Counted from the first letter of the stretch, positions 36,593 to 45,783 are shown. The stretch is DNA of 64,000 nt from Sinohyriopsis cumingii (GCA_028554795.2 CM068835.1:54338219-54402218); one strand, 5' to 3'. The notes: generated by a model from the letters alone, not told the origin. Numbers and translations are program-made.

Positions 36593-36875
36593 TCAATGTG
36601 GATTTGTACGCGAGCGATTACATGTAATTCCTGAAGACACACAATTTCCACCTATTTTCTTTTGTGAACTAGCACATCGACGTCGATTAAATTCAAGACA
36701 GGTCAGCATCACATTTTCGCGCGTATGACCAAGACTACTATTAATTCTGTCAACGGTGAATTGTCTTGGATTATATTTTGAATACTGCCACAACATTACT
36801 GTGTTACAGCTCGCACAGTGATTATTCTGTTGTTTCGATGTTATTATAAATTCAGCATCGAGATCAAAGGCGCGC
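36593..36875 (-). pseudogene. HNH-type nuclease domain next to the helicase
   Basis: Starting just after the helicase stop, a frame reads 'HCASCNTVMLWQYS' (C-x2-C zinc knuckle), 'QFTVDRINSSLGHTREN' (core His-Asn type strand and helix) and 'VMLTCLEFNRRR'. This order and spacing fit the HNH fold of small endonucleases. The helicase frame ends at an A9 run on the - strand and the HNH frame follows in the next frame, so the two may once have been one protein. Alternatively they are two adjacent genes. The C-terminal tail after 36640 looks random. Confidence 0.65.
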
Positions 36876-37910
36876 TTATTTATTTTTTTTTGTCACACTG
36901 TTTATAACTAAGTATTTTGTTCTTACTATATCATTGTCATTGCCAGCAGTTTGATTATTATTTTCTGTGAAGTCTATGGCAATTCTCTGCAGCTGAAATA
37001 TTTTTCTGACTCGAGACACTGCGAGATAAACTAAGTTTGACCTTTCGATACGATCATCTACGATCCAAACTTTTGTATCAGAGATGGTTAATCCTTGTGA
37101 TGAATGAATTGTCATTGCGTATCCTAGCGTCCATGGAGGTTTTTTTCCCCCCATATTTAACGCGCTCCCAACAGCATTGACAGGAACTAAGAAAATATCA
37201 TTTAATACAAGATTTTGTTTCTCTGACGAATCTGGTATATCAACGTCGATATGTTGTCGTCGTGTATCTGCTGGTCGATAACATAATGGTACGGGTAGAT
37301 TTGAAAACTTTTCTTTATGTAGCATAAATAACTGTTGTTGAAGTGTATCACGAACTATCTTTCTACTTGCAACTATCAAATCATTTGGTCTCCATAAATT
37401 CCAAAAATTGTTAATAAGAGTTTCTGAAATTATTTCACGCATTATTTCACACTGAATTTTATTCGGTTGTAGTCTGATTAATTTCTTAAACTCTCTTAAT
37501 TCTGGATCAAGCGCTCTATGATCATCAGTTATTTCTTCATAATAATCTAGAACATTCCTCAGCCATTCATGTGGAGATAATCCAACAAAAGGTGGTGGTT
37601 GACAGTTATCGCCACACATTATTACAGCAGTATCTTTTGTCAATAACCAACCAGGAAATATTTTTAACGTTTCTAATGAAACGGTGCATATTTCATCCCA
37701 AACAATAATTCTTGCAATATATTTTTCTCCCATTCGCGAGGAAGTCCATGTATCTCCCTGCCATCGAAAGAATTTATGGTAAGTTCATGATTTAATATTT
37801 CTTTCCCTCATTTCTCTAACGAGTCTGTGTGTATGTGTTAATACAATTATGCCAAATTCCTAAATAATTCGATCACACGAGTTGTTTTACCAGAACCCAA
37901 GGCCCATTAA
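36876..37910 (-). pseudogene. PIF1-like SF1 helicase, frameshifted
   Basis: The 285-residue open part has motif II-like 'IIVWDEICTVSLE', motif III 'CGDNCQPPPF', motif V 'MTIHSSQGLTISD' and motif VI 'VYLAVSRVRK', in the order of PIF1/RecD-type helicases. The Walker A region ('GSGKTTRVIELF') is found upstream in a different frame at about 37860-37905, so at least one frameshift lies between about 37740 and 37860. Anything further upstream is cut by a SINE at 38049. PIF1-type helicases unwind replication or packaging intermediates; they are found in some large DNA viruses and in some Polinton-related elements. Confidence 0.85.
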
Positions 37911-38048
37911 GGTAAACTGTTTTATGTCTAGCTACAGGATCAAATACCGAAGGTGCAGATGATAATTTTGATATTTATTTTTTTGGCAATGAATGCCCTT
38001 AATTTCAACGTCGGCGGATTCAGAATAATTGTGCATATTTTCTTGAAC

Positions 38049-38385
38049 CACTTCGGTAGCCTAATGATTAGAACGTCCGCCTCCGATGCGGGAGGTCGTG
38101 GGTTCGATCCCCGGCCGAGTCATACCAAAGACTTACAAAAATGATAATAACAGCTGCCTCGCTTGGCGCTCAGCATTAAGAAGTTAGTGTTAGGACTGGT
38201 CGACCTGGTGTCAGGATAATGTGACTGGGTGGGACATCATGCTACATGTCTGCAGCATGATGCCCCAGTGCTAGACATCACTATAAACTGCCACATTGCA
38301 GACATCGTAGCGATATGACTGACAAATTGTTAAAGTTTCGTTAAAAATCCAAATCACATCACATCACATCACATATTTTCTTGTT
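38049..38385 (+). mobile_element. tRNA-derived SINE, second family, full copy
   Basis: Full-looking copy: A box near 38058, perfect B box 'gggttcgatcccc' (about 38100-38112), internal palindrome 'catcatgctacatg...cagcatgatg' (about 38249-38272), and a tail of four 'cacat' units. It inserted into the helicase/polymerase side of the Polinton-like element after that element had landed. Confidence 0.9.
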
Positions 38386-38389
38386 TTAT

Positions 38390-39640
38390 TCTCCATTCAC
38401 CCCATGAAGCACACGTGCTGAGATGTAGTTGTTCTAGCAATCCTGTATTATTGTTGATATAAAATGAATCCGTAGAGACTCTGACAGCGAACTTGGAAAC
38501 CGTATTTATCATCGATAATAGATTTATCGAAACATACGCGAGCACTGAAGACCTTAAATGAGAAAAGCGTGCTGACTCACCATCCAAACAATTTTACCTA
38601 ATTTAGTTCCGTCTGATAAATTAGCAATACTTCGACTTATAAATACGTTTCTTCTCGTTGCATCAGCAAATATAAAATCGAGTTCAGCATCATCTACAAT
38701 CAGTCTTGTGCAATGTCTTTTATGATCATACGATCCTCCTTGGGTTAATTTACCGATTATTTTCTGCCAAGATCTTTTGTGATTTTATTTTAAAAAATCA
38801 GTCATATCAGGATTTTCGTCATCAGAATATTTCTTTTGTTGTGGTAACCAAACTTCTTTCTGCGGACGATACGATATAATTGCTTCACTTACAATTTTTA
38901 CATCCAGCATATAACGTAATAATACTGTTGGTACCCACATTTTTTCTGAAACATGTTTACCAAACCAGACATAACAAATCGGATGAAGATTTTCAGCAAA
39001 CTAAAATGGTTTGATACAAGCAAACCCAGTCAGGTCAAAATCCGCTAATGGTCCATTTAGCGATACTCTGGTCATTTCGAGTGTGTGATGTCCAAATCGC
39101 TCAAAATACTTAGAACTATCTCCCATACTAAAAAAACACAAAACATCCCGGATAACATGCGACACTATCAACTGAAATAACATCCCTATAGTTGTATTTA
39201 TTATTCCATAATCCACCGTCCGTATTCGACATAACTGCGTTGTATTTCTTCAAGAAAATCCAGTCGTGTTGGTTTCCACGAATTTTTCTCTATAGCAAAA
39301 TGAGCAGCAACTGATGGAACGGTAAAACAATTACTCAGTAATTGTTCAGCTTTTACATCGTGAGGGTCATGGGTATATTTCAACGCAAGAGTCTTCATTT
39401 TTTCATGGAGAGATTCTGTACGATAAACATCTCCATTAGGCCGTAAAAACTGAGCAGTTTCCATTACCTGAACTTTGAAACAGCAACGCAGAGAAAGCAT
39501 CATTCTTACTTATTTCGTTAATAAAATCAAATATATCTCCTTGGTAAAATTTAACAGTTCGATTTCGTGGAAATAGTGTTACTGCATTAGTCCACGCATG
39601 CGCATTATGATCAATAATTTCAATCAAATCTCCTTTCGAT
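38390..39640 (-). pseudogene. Large decayed gene, possible family B DNA polymerase
   Basis: Several - strand pieces in different frames follow each other: 'EIIDHNAHAWTN' near 39600, 'FLRPNGDVYRTESLHEKM' near 39430, 'WKPTRLDFLEEIQRSYVEYG' near 39230, 'DVKIVSEAIISYRPQKEV' near 38880, 'ELDFIFADATRR' near 38680 and 'FAVRVSTDSFYINN' near 38480. The last resembles the palm motif with Thr-Asp-Ser and a Y-x-D-T-D-S-like setting of protein-primed PolB enzymes, and this position in a Polinton is where PolB is expected. That is weak evidence; another large element protein is possible. At least four frame changes. Confidence 0.35.
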
Positions 39641-39773
39641 TAATACTTTGATTCGTATATGGTTCTCCATTATCTTTAACTACTTCTCCCCGTTCGTTTA
39701 TTTGTTTTACTTCTTTTGTCCGTTAAACCGTTTCCACGTATCGCGTTTGTGAAACGTTCCGTTACTTGTTCGG

Positions 39774-40316
39774 CTACACAATTTTTTTTTTTAATTTCTG
39801 CGGTTTTAGATTATTAATGCTGGGTTTATCATTTATCGGATAAATTCCATGAATAAACGCGGTTGCAGGATACGCTCTTTCATAATACGGTTTGTCAATA
39901 CCAGTCAACATTCCTGGTTTGGAATGTTTACTTAATACGGCATTGTTTTTTTCATTATGAAGGACAGGGTCACGTTTGTCACTGATAATATAAGTATCAT
40001 TATTTTTTTCTGCTAATATAATAAACTTCACTCTGAAAAAATATCTTCGATTGTCGAGATAATTAATAATCGTTGCCACTTGTTTGTAGTTCATTGTAGC
40101 ATCGATATCGCCATCGGTGTTGCGTCTGATTTTAAATGTCGACCACACATGAGATTCCCCATCATTACTAAATTCTTTCTTGGCATCATAAATATTATTA
40201 ATCAAACTTTTATTCGTCGGATCAACCAGAATTTGCATCGGTAAATCAAGGAATAATCTGTCAATATTACATTTATATTTAGTAGACTTTATCTTAATCT
40301 TTGTTAATTCTTCCAT
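39774..40316 (-). CDS. Unrecognised 180-residue protein of the element
   Basis: The longest intact frame of the element after the helicase. Starts 'MEELTKIKIKSTKY', is rich in Asn, Lys, Ile and Asp, and ends with a basic tail 'PQKLKKKIV'. 'YYERAYPATAFIHG' is the most ordered-looking part. No signal peptide or membrane segment. Same strand and composition as the virion genes on the right. I do not recognise the family. Confidence 0.5.
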   Translation of the reverse strand: MEELTKIKIKSTKYKCNIDRLFLDLPMQILVDPTNKSLINNIYDAKKEFSNDGESHVWSTFKIRRNTDGDIDATMNYKQVATIINYLDNRRYFFRVKFIILAEKNNDTYIISDKRDPVLHNEKNNAVLSKHSKPGMLTGIDKPYYERAYPATAFIHGIYPINDKPSINNLKPQKLKKKIV

Positions 40317-41133
40317 ATTATAATTAAGACAAATATATATTTAAATTTGAATCAGTGTGTATATATAATGTTTCAAACAAAAAATAAATGAAGGTGGTTT
40401 ATAATAGGTTCTACAACTCCTTGTGACTAGTCTTGTGTAAATGAATTCTGCGGATATCATTTACAACGTGTACGGAGAGAGGGAGTTTAGGACCAAACCA
40501 TGTTTGAAGTTTGGTGTTGGAGTTAGAGGTGAAACGCAGTTGTGTGTGTAATGTGGTGGTAAAAAATACAGAGAGCTGAAAAGTTATTATGATTAAAAAA
40601 AATAACGCCGATAATAATGATAAAATTATAAGAAATGTGAAAGATTATCAAGCTAGATTTTAAAAATAATAATTTAGACAAATCATTATTTAAACAAATG
40701 ATATCATTATACAAATGGAGGGAAAAGAATTAGTGAGGTATCCTATCATAACGAATTACGAGGCATCTCGTGATGGTATCATCAGGCACTGTCGACTTAA
40801 ACATCAAAATAAATCCCCTCTGCAGTTTGTATAATCATCTGTGCCAATCCAGCATATGTAACTTGATACTAATTTCTGAAACGTATATCTGTAAGTTTGG
40901 AACGTAGCGCATTGCTAAAGCGCAGAACTCTTATACTCGAGTTCCGACGATCAAATCATGTGACTGCTAACTGTCGACGGGTGGATATTTCGTAATTTTT
41001 CATAAAATATATTTCATTAATAAGTAGGGGTCCAACCCCAAGCTCGAACCTCAAAAGAAAAAACACACTCCCCACAATGTCACGATGTCACGACGTTGAG
41101 GATTATCTTTTGCAATCTCCCGGGGTTGATTAT
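40317..41133. other. Spacer in the element; possible NUMOD4-like scrap
   Basis: Mostly non-coding. At about 40710-40830 a + strand scrap with 'VRYPIITNYEASRDG' recalls the NUMOD4 motif of homing-type endonucleases, but it is too short to call. Confidence 0.25.
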
Positions 41134-41158
41134 TGTGTGTGTGTGTGTGTGTGTGTGT
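41134..41158. repeat. (GT)n microsatellite
   Basis: Twelve or so GT dinucleotides. Confidence 0.97.
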
Positions 41159-41179
41159 TCAAAAAATCTGTTTAACGTA

Positions 41180-41565
41180 GAGAAGATTGTATATAGTGCT
41201 GTAAATAGTTTGATATATGTTGTGTCATCTTTGAAATTAAGATTGTATATAGTGCTGTAAATAGCTTGAAATAATTGGGGCCGTAATTAGAATTAAGATT
41301 GTATATAATGATGTAAATAGCTTGATACAATGCTGTAAAGATGTACTGTATGTGTTTTACCGTCCTTAGAATTAAGATTGTATATAATATGCTGTAAATA
41401 ACTTAATACAATGCTGTAAATATGTAGTATATGTGTTGTGCCGTCCTCGAATTAAGATTGTATATAGTGATGTCAATATGCTTAGCTACGCTGTAAATAC
41501 GCTACGCTGTAAATAGGTTACTAAAATGCTGTAAATATGCTACGCTGTAACTAGTTTAATACAGT
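41180..41565. repeat. Degenerate tandem repeat
   Basis: Repeated words 'attaagattgtatata', 'gctgtaaatag' and 'cttgatac' recur six or more times with unequal spacing. It lies inside the Polinton-like element, between the replication and virion blocks. Confidence 0.8.
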
Positions 41566-41689
41566 AATATTTAAATATATTTATTTGTTATGTAATGAAC
41601 TATTATTTCTTAAATTAAAAAATATGACGGTATAAAAGTATCTGATGAACTAAATCCTGAAAAAATAATTAATGATTTTGAATAAATAC

Positions 41690-41990
41690 AACAACGAAAA
41701 TTTTAAAATAAAGATACACTATCCGCAGAATACAGATTAATGAAGCTAATTCAGAGAGCTATGTTTCACCCTTTGGCTCAGGTGGAGGAAACGGAAGTTG
41801 ATAAATTCGTCTCCCTTTGACACGCGATCGAATAAATTAGGTCAGAATTGTCTCATGAATACAAAGGAAAAAGATTATAAATGCTCGTGTTAGACAATTA
41901 AGAAAGATTATGTCAGATCCATAAATTGTATCGCATACAAGATTGACACCAATCGTTGAATTTATATTTAAAATTCCCGGTGAAATATGT
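41690..41990 (+). pseudogene. Decayed + strand coding-like stretch in the element
   Basis: The + strand reads 'AEYRLMKLIQRAMFHPL' and 'VDKFVSL', and later 'RLTPIVEFIFKIPGEICL', with stops at intervals. The sense is better than random, but no family is recognised. Confidence 0.3.
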
Positions 41991-42170
41991 CTGCCGCCAC
42001 CGTACGATCATTGTTGTGTTTCAGAATAGCCGGTGGTGGGGCTATTTTTCTCCATGACTTGAGTACTTTGGGGAAATATTATTCGATATGGTCGTTAACT
42101 GATTTCTTAAACACATCAATGTCAAATGTTGGTAGTATAAAATATGATAAGTATTCCTCTGTTATTTTAT
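41985..42170 (-). pseudogene. Decayed - strand coding-like stretch in the element
   Basis: 'ITEEYLSYFILPTFDIDVF' followed, after one stop, by 'KVLKSWRKIAPPPAIL' and 'HNNDRTVAADIFHREF'. Continuous sense on the - strand except for one stop; family unknown. It overlaps the end of the opposite-strand stretch listed just before. Confidence 0.35.
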
Positions 42171-42262
42171 AACGATCAATGCATACTTGCCTAATATTTT
42201 TTTATTCCGTGTCCTCCTATATCATAAGTGCTCTTATTACAAAATATCTAATGCAACATGTT

Positions 42263-42548
42263 TTAAATGATGTATCGTCGCGATGATTCTCTAATTTTAT
42301 TAGCGAGTTCTTTGAATTTAACTTCATTAACAATATTATTGCGAGTTTCTGTGTCAACGTCGTATAATGCAACTGGCGTCATGGGATATTTCTTCCCGTC
42401 TATGGTAATTTTAGTATGAGTTTCAATATTTTTCTGTAAATCCGCATGATGTACCCATGGATAACCTTGTAAATATTCCGGATGCGTTATGTATTTTGCG
42501 TATTGTGTACGAAATTCATCTCGTTGTGGTTGTGGTGGCCCATGGTAT
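42263..42548 (-). CDS. Unrecognised 90-residue frame of the virion block
   Basis: Open from about 42548 to a stop at 42263-42265, beginning 'HGPPQPQRDEFRTQY' and containing 'YPWVHHADLQKN' and 'KKYPMTPVALYDVDTE'. No Met start is obvious near the 5' end, so the gene is likely truncated or shifted. High sense content in AT-rich DNA. Lies downstream of the minor-capsid-like fragment on the same strand. Confidence 0.45.
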
Positions 42549-42559
42549 TATGGTGAAAC

Positions 42560-42950
42560 TTCAGGTCAACCTAGGACGCTTCGAATCGATGATTGATACA
42601 TATCTACAACGTAGTCAGGTAAATATATTTCAATCGCAGCTGATAATGTTGGTTCGTGGACTGTTATAGCTATCTTGTATTTTATTCTGCGCTGGAGTTC
42701 ATCATTGATTTATTCGATTTGATAATTACCTTTAGGTACGCCGACAACTTGCCAAACGGGAGTTCCATCGTCGAGATTTTTATTTGCAAATACAAGCGAA
42801 TTTTTTGCTTGTAATCCACCGAACTATTTTGACATGATATTTGGCCATCTATGATGTATTCGTAATTGCATGAACGCTATTTCGGACGCGCGAATCGCAG
42901 TTGGAAGGTAATACTAAATTCTGGATTGGTTGAGCTTACTTATATCATCG
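42560..42950 (-). pseudogene. Possible minor capsid (penton-like) protein fragment
   Basis: Pieces 'SEIAFMQLRIHHRWPN', 'NLDDGTPVWQVVGVPKGNY' and 'INDELQRRIKYKIAI', with one or two in-frame stops, form a plausible beta-rich protein. The 'P-x-G-x-Y-x-I-E-x-I-N-x-x' step resembles that of a virion-type protein family I have seen associated with Polinton-like genes. It is not a firm family call. Confidence 0.3.
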
Positions 42951-42970
42951 TAATTCTTGGCAGAGTTGTA

Positions 42971-43303
42971 TTATTTACAATTTGTTGCAATAACTCGTTG
43001 GGAGTTGACATTCTTATTTAAATCCTGATTTTCTAAATCAGGCGTGGATTCTATCAAATTCATTACTTCCTTGTAAATTTTAATCATCTCTGTGAACTCA
43101 GAATCTGATATTTTCCTATTACTTATATTTGTTGATAACAACGAAAATAACTTGGAACATGCTAACGTCGCTGTATGTAATTTTACTGCATAATCGTGCA
43201 ATCTTGTATTCGTGCACATGCATATTTTTTGCAATGATATTAAGAACACAAGAATTGTTGTGGCGGATGAAACACAAACTGTTCTAACTGCTGGCGCCAT
43301 CAT
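42971..43303 (-). CDS. Small protein with N-terminal membrane segment
   Basis: 110 residues. A hydrophobic stretch 'TVCVSSATTILVFLISLQ' near the start is followed by a helical soluble part with 'KISDSEFTEMIKIYKEV'. The pattern (membrane helix, then 'hydrophobic core with [KR]-[IV]-S-D-x-E-F' helix) recurs in small proteins of virus-like elements in invertebrates, as far as I recall; function unknown. The open frame is intact, but the true start may be upstream. Confidence 0.45.
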   Translation of the reverse strand: MMAPAVRTVCVSSATTILVFLISLQKICMCTNTRLHDYAVKLHTATLACSKLFSLLSTNISNRKISDSEFTEMIKIYKEVMNLIESTPDLENQDLNKNVNSQRVIATNCK

Positions 43304-43688
43304 TGTTATCGTTGATAATAATGCGCCGGTTCCAGCAATAACAACAGACGCTAAATAAATAATTATGTCAACGACGAGTACGTGTCTGTGATTTTCTTTT
43401 TACTTTTACTTCGTACTCGTCAATGATATTTTTTAGTTTTGTTTGCCATTCACGTGCTTGATTGTACCTAAAATTCTGAACGTTGATTGGAAGACTCATT
43501 ATATTTATATTAGGTGGGAATTTAGCTACTAATTCAAAGCACCAATAATAAATAAAGTCGAGTTTTGTTTTCTTCGGGTTCCACAGTAAATGTTTCCTTG
43601 TCGTTTTGATCTTACATTGATAACATAGATCCAGGAGTCAGTGGATAACGCAGAGAGCCTGGATATACCGGTAACCTCAGCGCAATGG
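43304..43688. other. Spacer between element genes
   Basis: A tRNA-like scrap may lie at about 43625-43700 but no A/B box pair is convincing. No gene. Confidence 0.3.
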
Positions 43689-44345
43689 TTAGACGCTACT
43701 GTATATACCACGCTTGTGGGGAATTTTAATCAGATTACATTTTTTAACGATATCAGGAATTCCACTTACAACATCTTCTAGTCTTTTTCTAATATCATCG
43801 ATATTACTCTGCGCTATCGTGATTAGCTCTGAACCTGATTTAGGATCTCTAATAACACCTAACCGTTTATTAATCGTTTCAATGTCTGACATAGCTGTTT
43901 TAATACCGCTGAGTTTTGTGTTAATATCAACGAGTTTTATGTCAACAGTCAACAGACGTCCAAAGAATTACTCCGCGATTTCATTAATTTTCTAAAATGT
44001 CTACGAAGATTTGTAAACATAATTACGTGAGCGTCATACTCAGCTCTCATCGTGGTTAATTTAGTATATACTGTATTATAGTTAGTGTCTACATATTGCT
44101 TTGTTGCGGCATCTTATTTTATTTCCATTCATGTTGAGTTCACCTGTCATTGTATCACCGGTAGATCTTAAAGGATTAGCACCACTTTTTGTAATTTCAT
44201 TTCTAATAGTTGCCATTGATATATTTGAATCTCTGATTTTTTCATCATTGGTAAATACTGGAATATTATCTGTAGTAGCGCCGAGAACTCTACGAACTAT
44301 ATCATTCCATTTAATATTAATCGTCTTTAACACGCCGTATTTATC
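43689..44345 (-). pseudogene. Fibre-like protein with tail-fibre motif and coiled coil
   Basis: The upstream frame (44082-44333) has 'KWNDIVRRVLGA' and then 'STGDTMTGELNMNGNKIR', a motif typical of trimeric phage-style tail-fibre and related fibre proteins. The downstream frame (43689-43952) is a heptad-rich coiled coil ('IKLVDINTKLSGIKTAMSD', 'NIDDIRKRLEDVV'). The two are in different frames with an unreadable gap. I read them as one fibre or receptor-binding protein broken by frameshifts; they could also be two genes. Confidence 0.55.
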
Positions 44346-44513
44346 CTGAAAAGAACAACTTCGTCTCGGTCAACTCCAGAGAGGTTCATAATGTCGGCAA
44401 GTTCATCTTAGTCGCGTAATATGACAAATCGATATCATCTTTATTTTTGTCTTTGATAGAAGAAGATCGTCCGTAAATATCAACCATTATACTTTAAGAT
44501 CTGTTTAAAACGA

Positions 44514-44910
44514 TTAACGGCTACTTGTATACTCATGCACGATTTTATGAGACGGTAATGTTGATCTCGATATAGCCTCGAGCACAGCAATTTCTTCACG
44601 GCCGCATATTGGCGGATCTGTCATTGTTTGTGATGGTAATGTTGAATACCAGACTGGAGTTTTTATTGATTTCACGTAACTTATAAATTTTTGTTCGTGG
44701 AGCCAACCCATACGAATCAAAATAAATAATTCCACGTAGATCAATTGCATATGCAACCCAATGAGTACCAGGACCAGAACTGTTATCAAGATTAATGCTA
44801 ACAGTTTCAACGCTGTTTGGTCGTTCTGGTAAATGAATCACGCATAAAACACTTCTAAAATGCTTGATATTTAATCGTTTAGTAGCGTCAAGTAAATCAA
44901 AGTTAGACAT
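44514..44910 (-). pseudogene. Adenain-like cysteine protease, frameshifted
   Basis: Starting at 44910 with 'MSNFDLLDATKRL', the frame holds 'GPGTHWVAYAID' (catalytic His) and 'IIYFDSYGLAP' (catalytic Asp). It then changes frame around 44690; the other frame carries 'DPPICGREEIAVLEAI' with the likely nucleophile Cys, and ends at 44514. H-D-C order matches adenovirus-type (C5/Ulp1-fold) maturation proteases found in Polintons. Only about 130 residues; the frame break kills it. It processed virion proteins in the living element. Confidence 0.75.
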
Positions 44911-44918
44911 TGGAAAGA

Positions 44919-45374
44919 TTAACGAACTGTTCCTGGAAGTCTCAGGCCGCGTCCGTATCGATGTGGAGTTCCTGGTAATCTTAGACCGCTCCTTTTTTTA
45001 ATTCCTTTTCCAATTACTTTTTCTGCTAACTTACGTCCAGCAAATCCAACAGCACCAAGTGCAGCTGATTTTGCTAGAGCTAGAGCTCCAGCGGATATTA
45101 ACGCTGGTATTGCTGCGAGAAGTGGAAATATACCACCTGTTTTAATCGAGTCTTTGATTGCACCCGCGTATAGGTTAAGTTTAACGCCTGTTTCTGATTG
45201 TTTGGTGCTATTGAAATGTTTAAGTTGACGTTCAATTAGCGATAATTTATTTCGATCACCTGTGATCTGATCTCGTTTTAGTGATATTTTCATTCCACAA
45301 CTCTTTGCTGAACTTGATTGAAGTTTTTTAATATGACCAGGAGTCTGACTGACCCTAACATGATGATATGACAT
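44919..45374 (-). CDS. pX/mu-like core or minor virion peptide
   Basis: 151 residues, intact. Basic N-terminal half with 'KISLKRDQITGDRNKLSL' and then 'KTGGIFPLLAAIPALISAG', a hydrophobic stretch rich in Ala, Gly and Leu, and a basic tail 'KGIKKRSGLRLPG'. This order (T-G-G-[FI]-[LF]-P-L-L then membrane-active-looking helix) recurs in adenovirus/Polinton minor core or pVI-like peptides. A Leu-Pro-Gly-Thr repeat at the C-terminus occurs twice. It lies 8 bp upstream of the protease gene on the same strand, fitting a virion module. Confidence 0.65.
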   Translation of the reverse strand: MSYHHVRVSQTPGHIKKLQSSSAKSCGMKISLKRDQITGDRNKLSLIERQLKHFNSTKQSETGVKLNLYAGAIKDSIKTGGIFPLLAAIPALISAGALALAKSAALGAVGFAGRKLAEKVIGKGIKKRSGLRLPGTPHRYGRGLRLPGTVR

Positions 45375-45432
45375 TATAATACCATGAACGATTTAATGTC
45401 ATGTTTTCTACGGGGGCATCAAGGACTCTTAG

Positions 45433-45783
45433 TTGTGCAATGAATTCTCCAAGATGTTCACTAGTAAGGAGAAAACGGCTTGGAACAGGTTATCCGCAGT
45501 GGTTATGAACTTTCTGGAAAGTCACAAGGTTGAAAACTATGTGGAGCTGGTCTGCGTGATGTCCCTGAAAGTCCCTGTCCTTGATGCTCATCTTGATAAA
45601 TTCAAAGAGAACATGGGAGCGTACTTGGAGGAGAAAGGCAAGCGCTTCTGTCAGGATATACTGGACTTTGAATGTCACTACCAAGGACAGAATAACGAGA
45701 ACATGATGGGAGGCTATATTTGGGGGCTGATTCGTGAAAGTGATTTACAGTATAATCATAAATCTCGAAAAACTCACTTATAA
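45433..45783 (+). CDS. Dispersed uncharacterised ORF fragment (mobile-type)
   Basis: 116 residues with 'FTSKEKTAWNRLSAVVMNF', 'LDAHLDKFKENMGAY' and 'CQDILDFECHYQGQN'. From memory this pattern ('...H-L-D-x-F-x-E-N-x-G', '...G-E-R-F-H-Q-D-I') is common in uncharacterised multi-copy genes of aquatic invertebrates and arthropods, probably transposon-borne. Here the frame is intact but shorter than the full type. It abuts the right end of the Polinton-like element in opposite orientation. Confidence 0.5.
   Translation: MCNEFSKMFTSKEKTAWNRLSAVVMNFLESHKVENYVELVCVMSLKVPVLDAHLDKFKENMGAYLEEKGKRFCQDILDFECHYQGQNNENMMGGYIWGLIRESDLQYNHKSRKTHL

Larger units (their letters stand above)
34120..45400. mobile_element. 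Decayed Polinton/Maverick-like virus-like element
   Basis: The gene set is the hallmark: A32-type packaging ATPase, retroviral-type integrase of the Polinton kind, adenain-like cysteine protease and pX/mu-like core peptide, with a PIF1-type helicase, HNH nuclease, PLA2-like segment and fibre-like repeats. Polintons are self-synthesising elements related to adintoviruses. The size (about 11 kb) is below the usual 15-20 kb, and no convincing major capsid gene or long terminal inverted repeats were found, so parts are deleted or unreadable. Nearly every gene has frame changes or stops and a SINE interrupts it, so it is an old copy. The limits are the outermost genes, not mapped ends. Confidence 0.82.

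Noticed and set aside
38090..38115. Possible functional tRNA gene with perfect B box
   Set aside because: Same sequence recurs at 19.9, 29.8 and 30.3 kb with a common non-tRNA body and a repeat tail, so it is a SINE head.
43625..43700. tRNA-like scrap
   Set aside because: No convincing A- and B-box pair, and no repeated copies seen.
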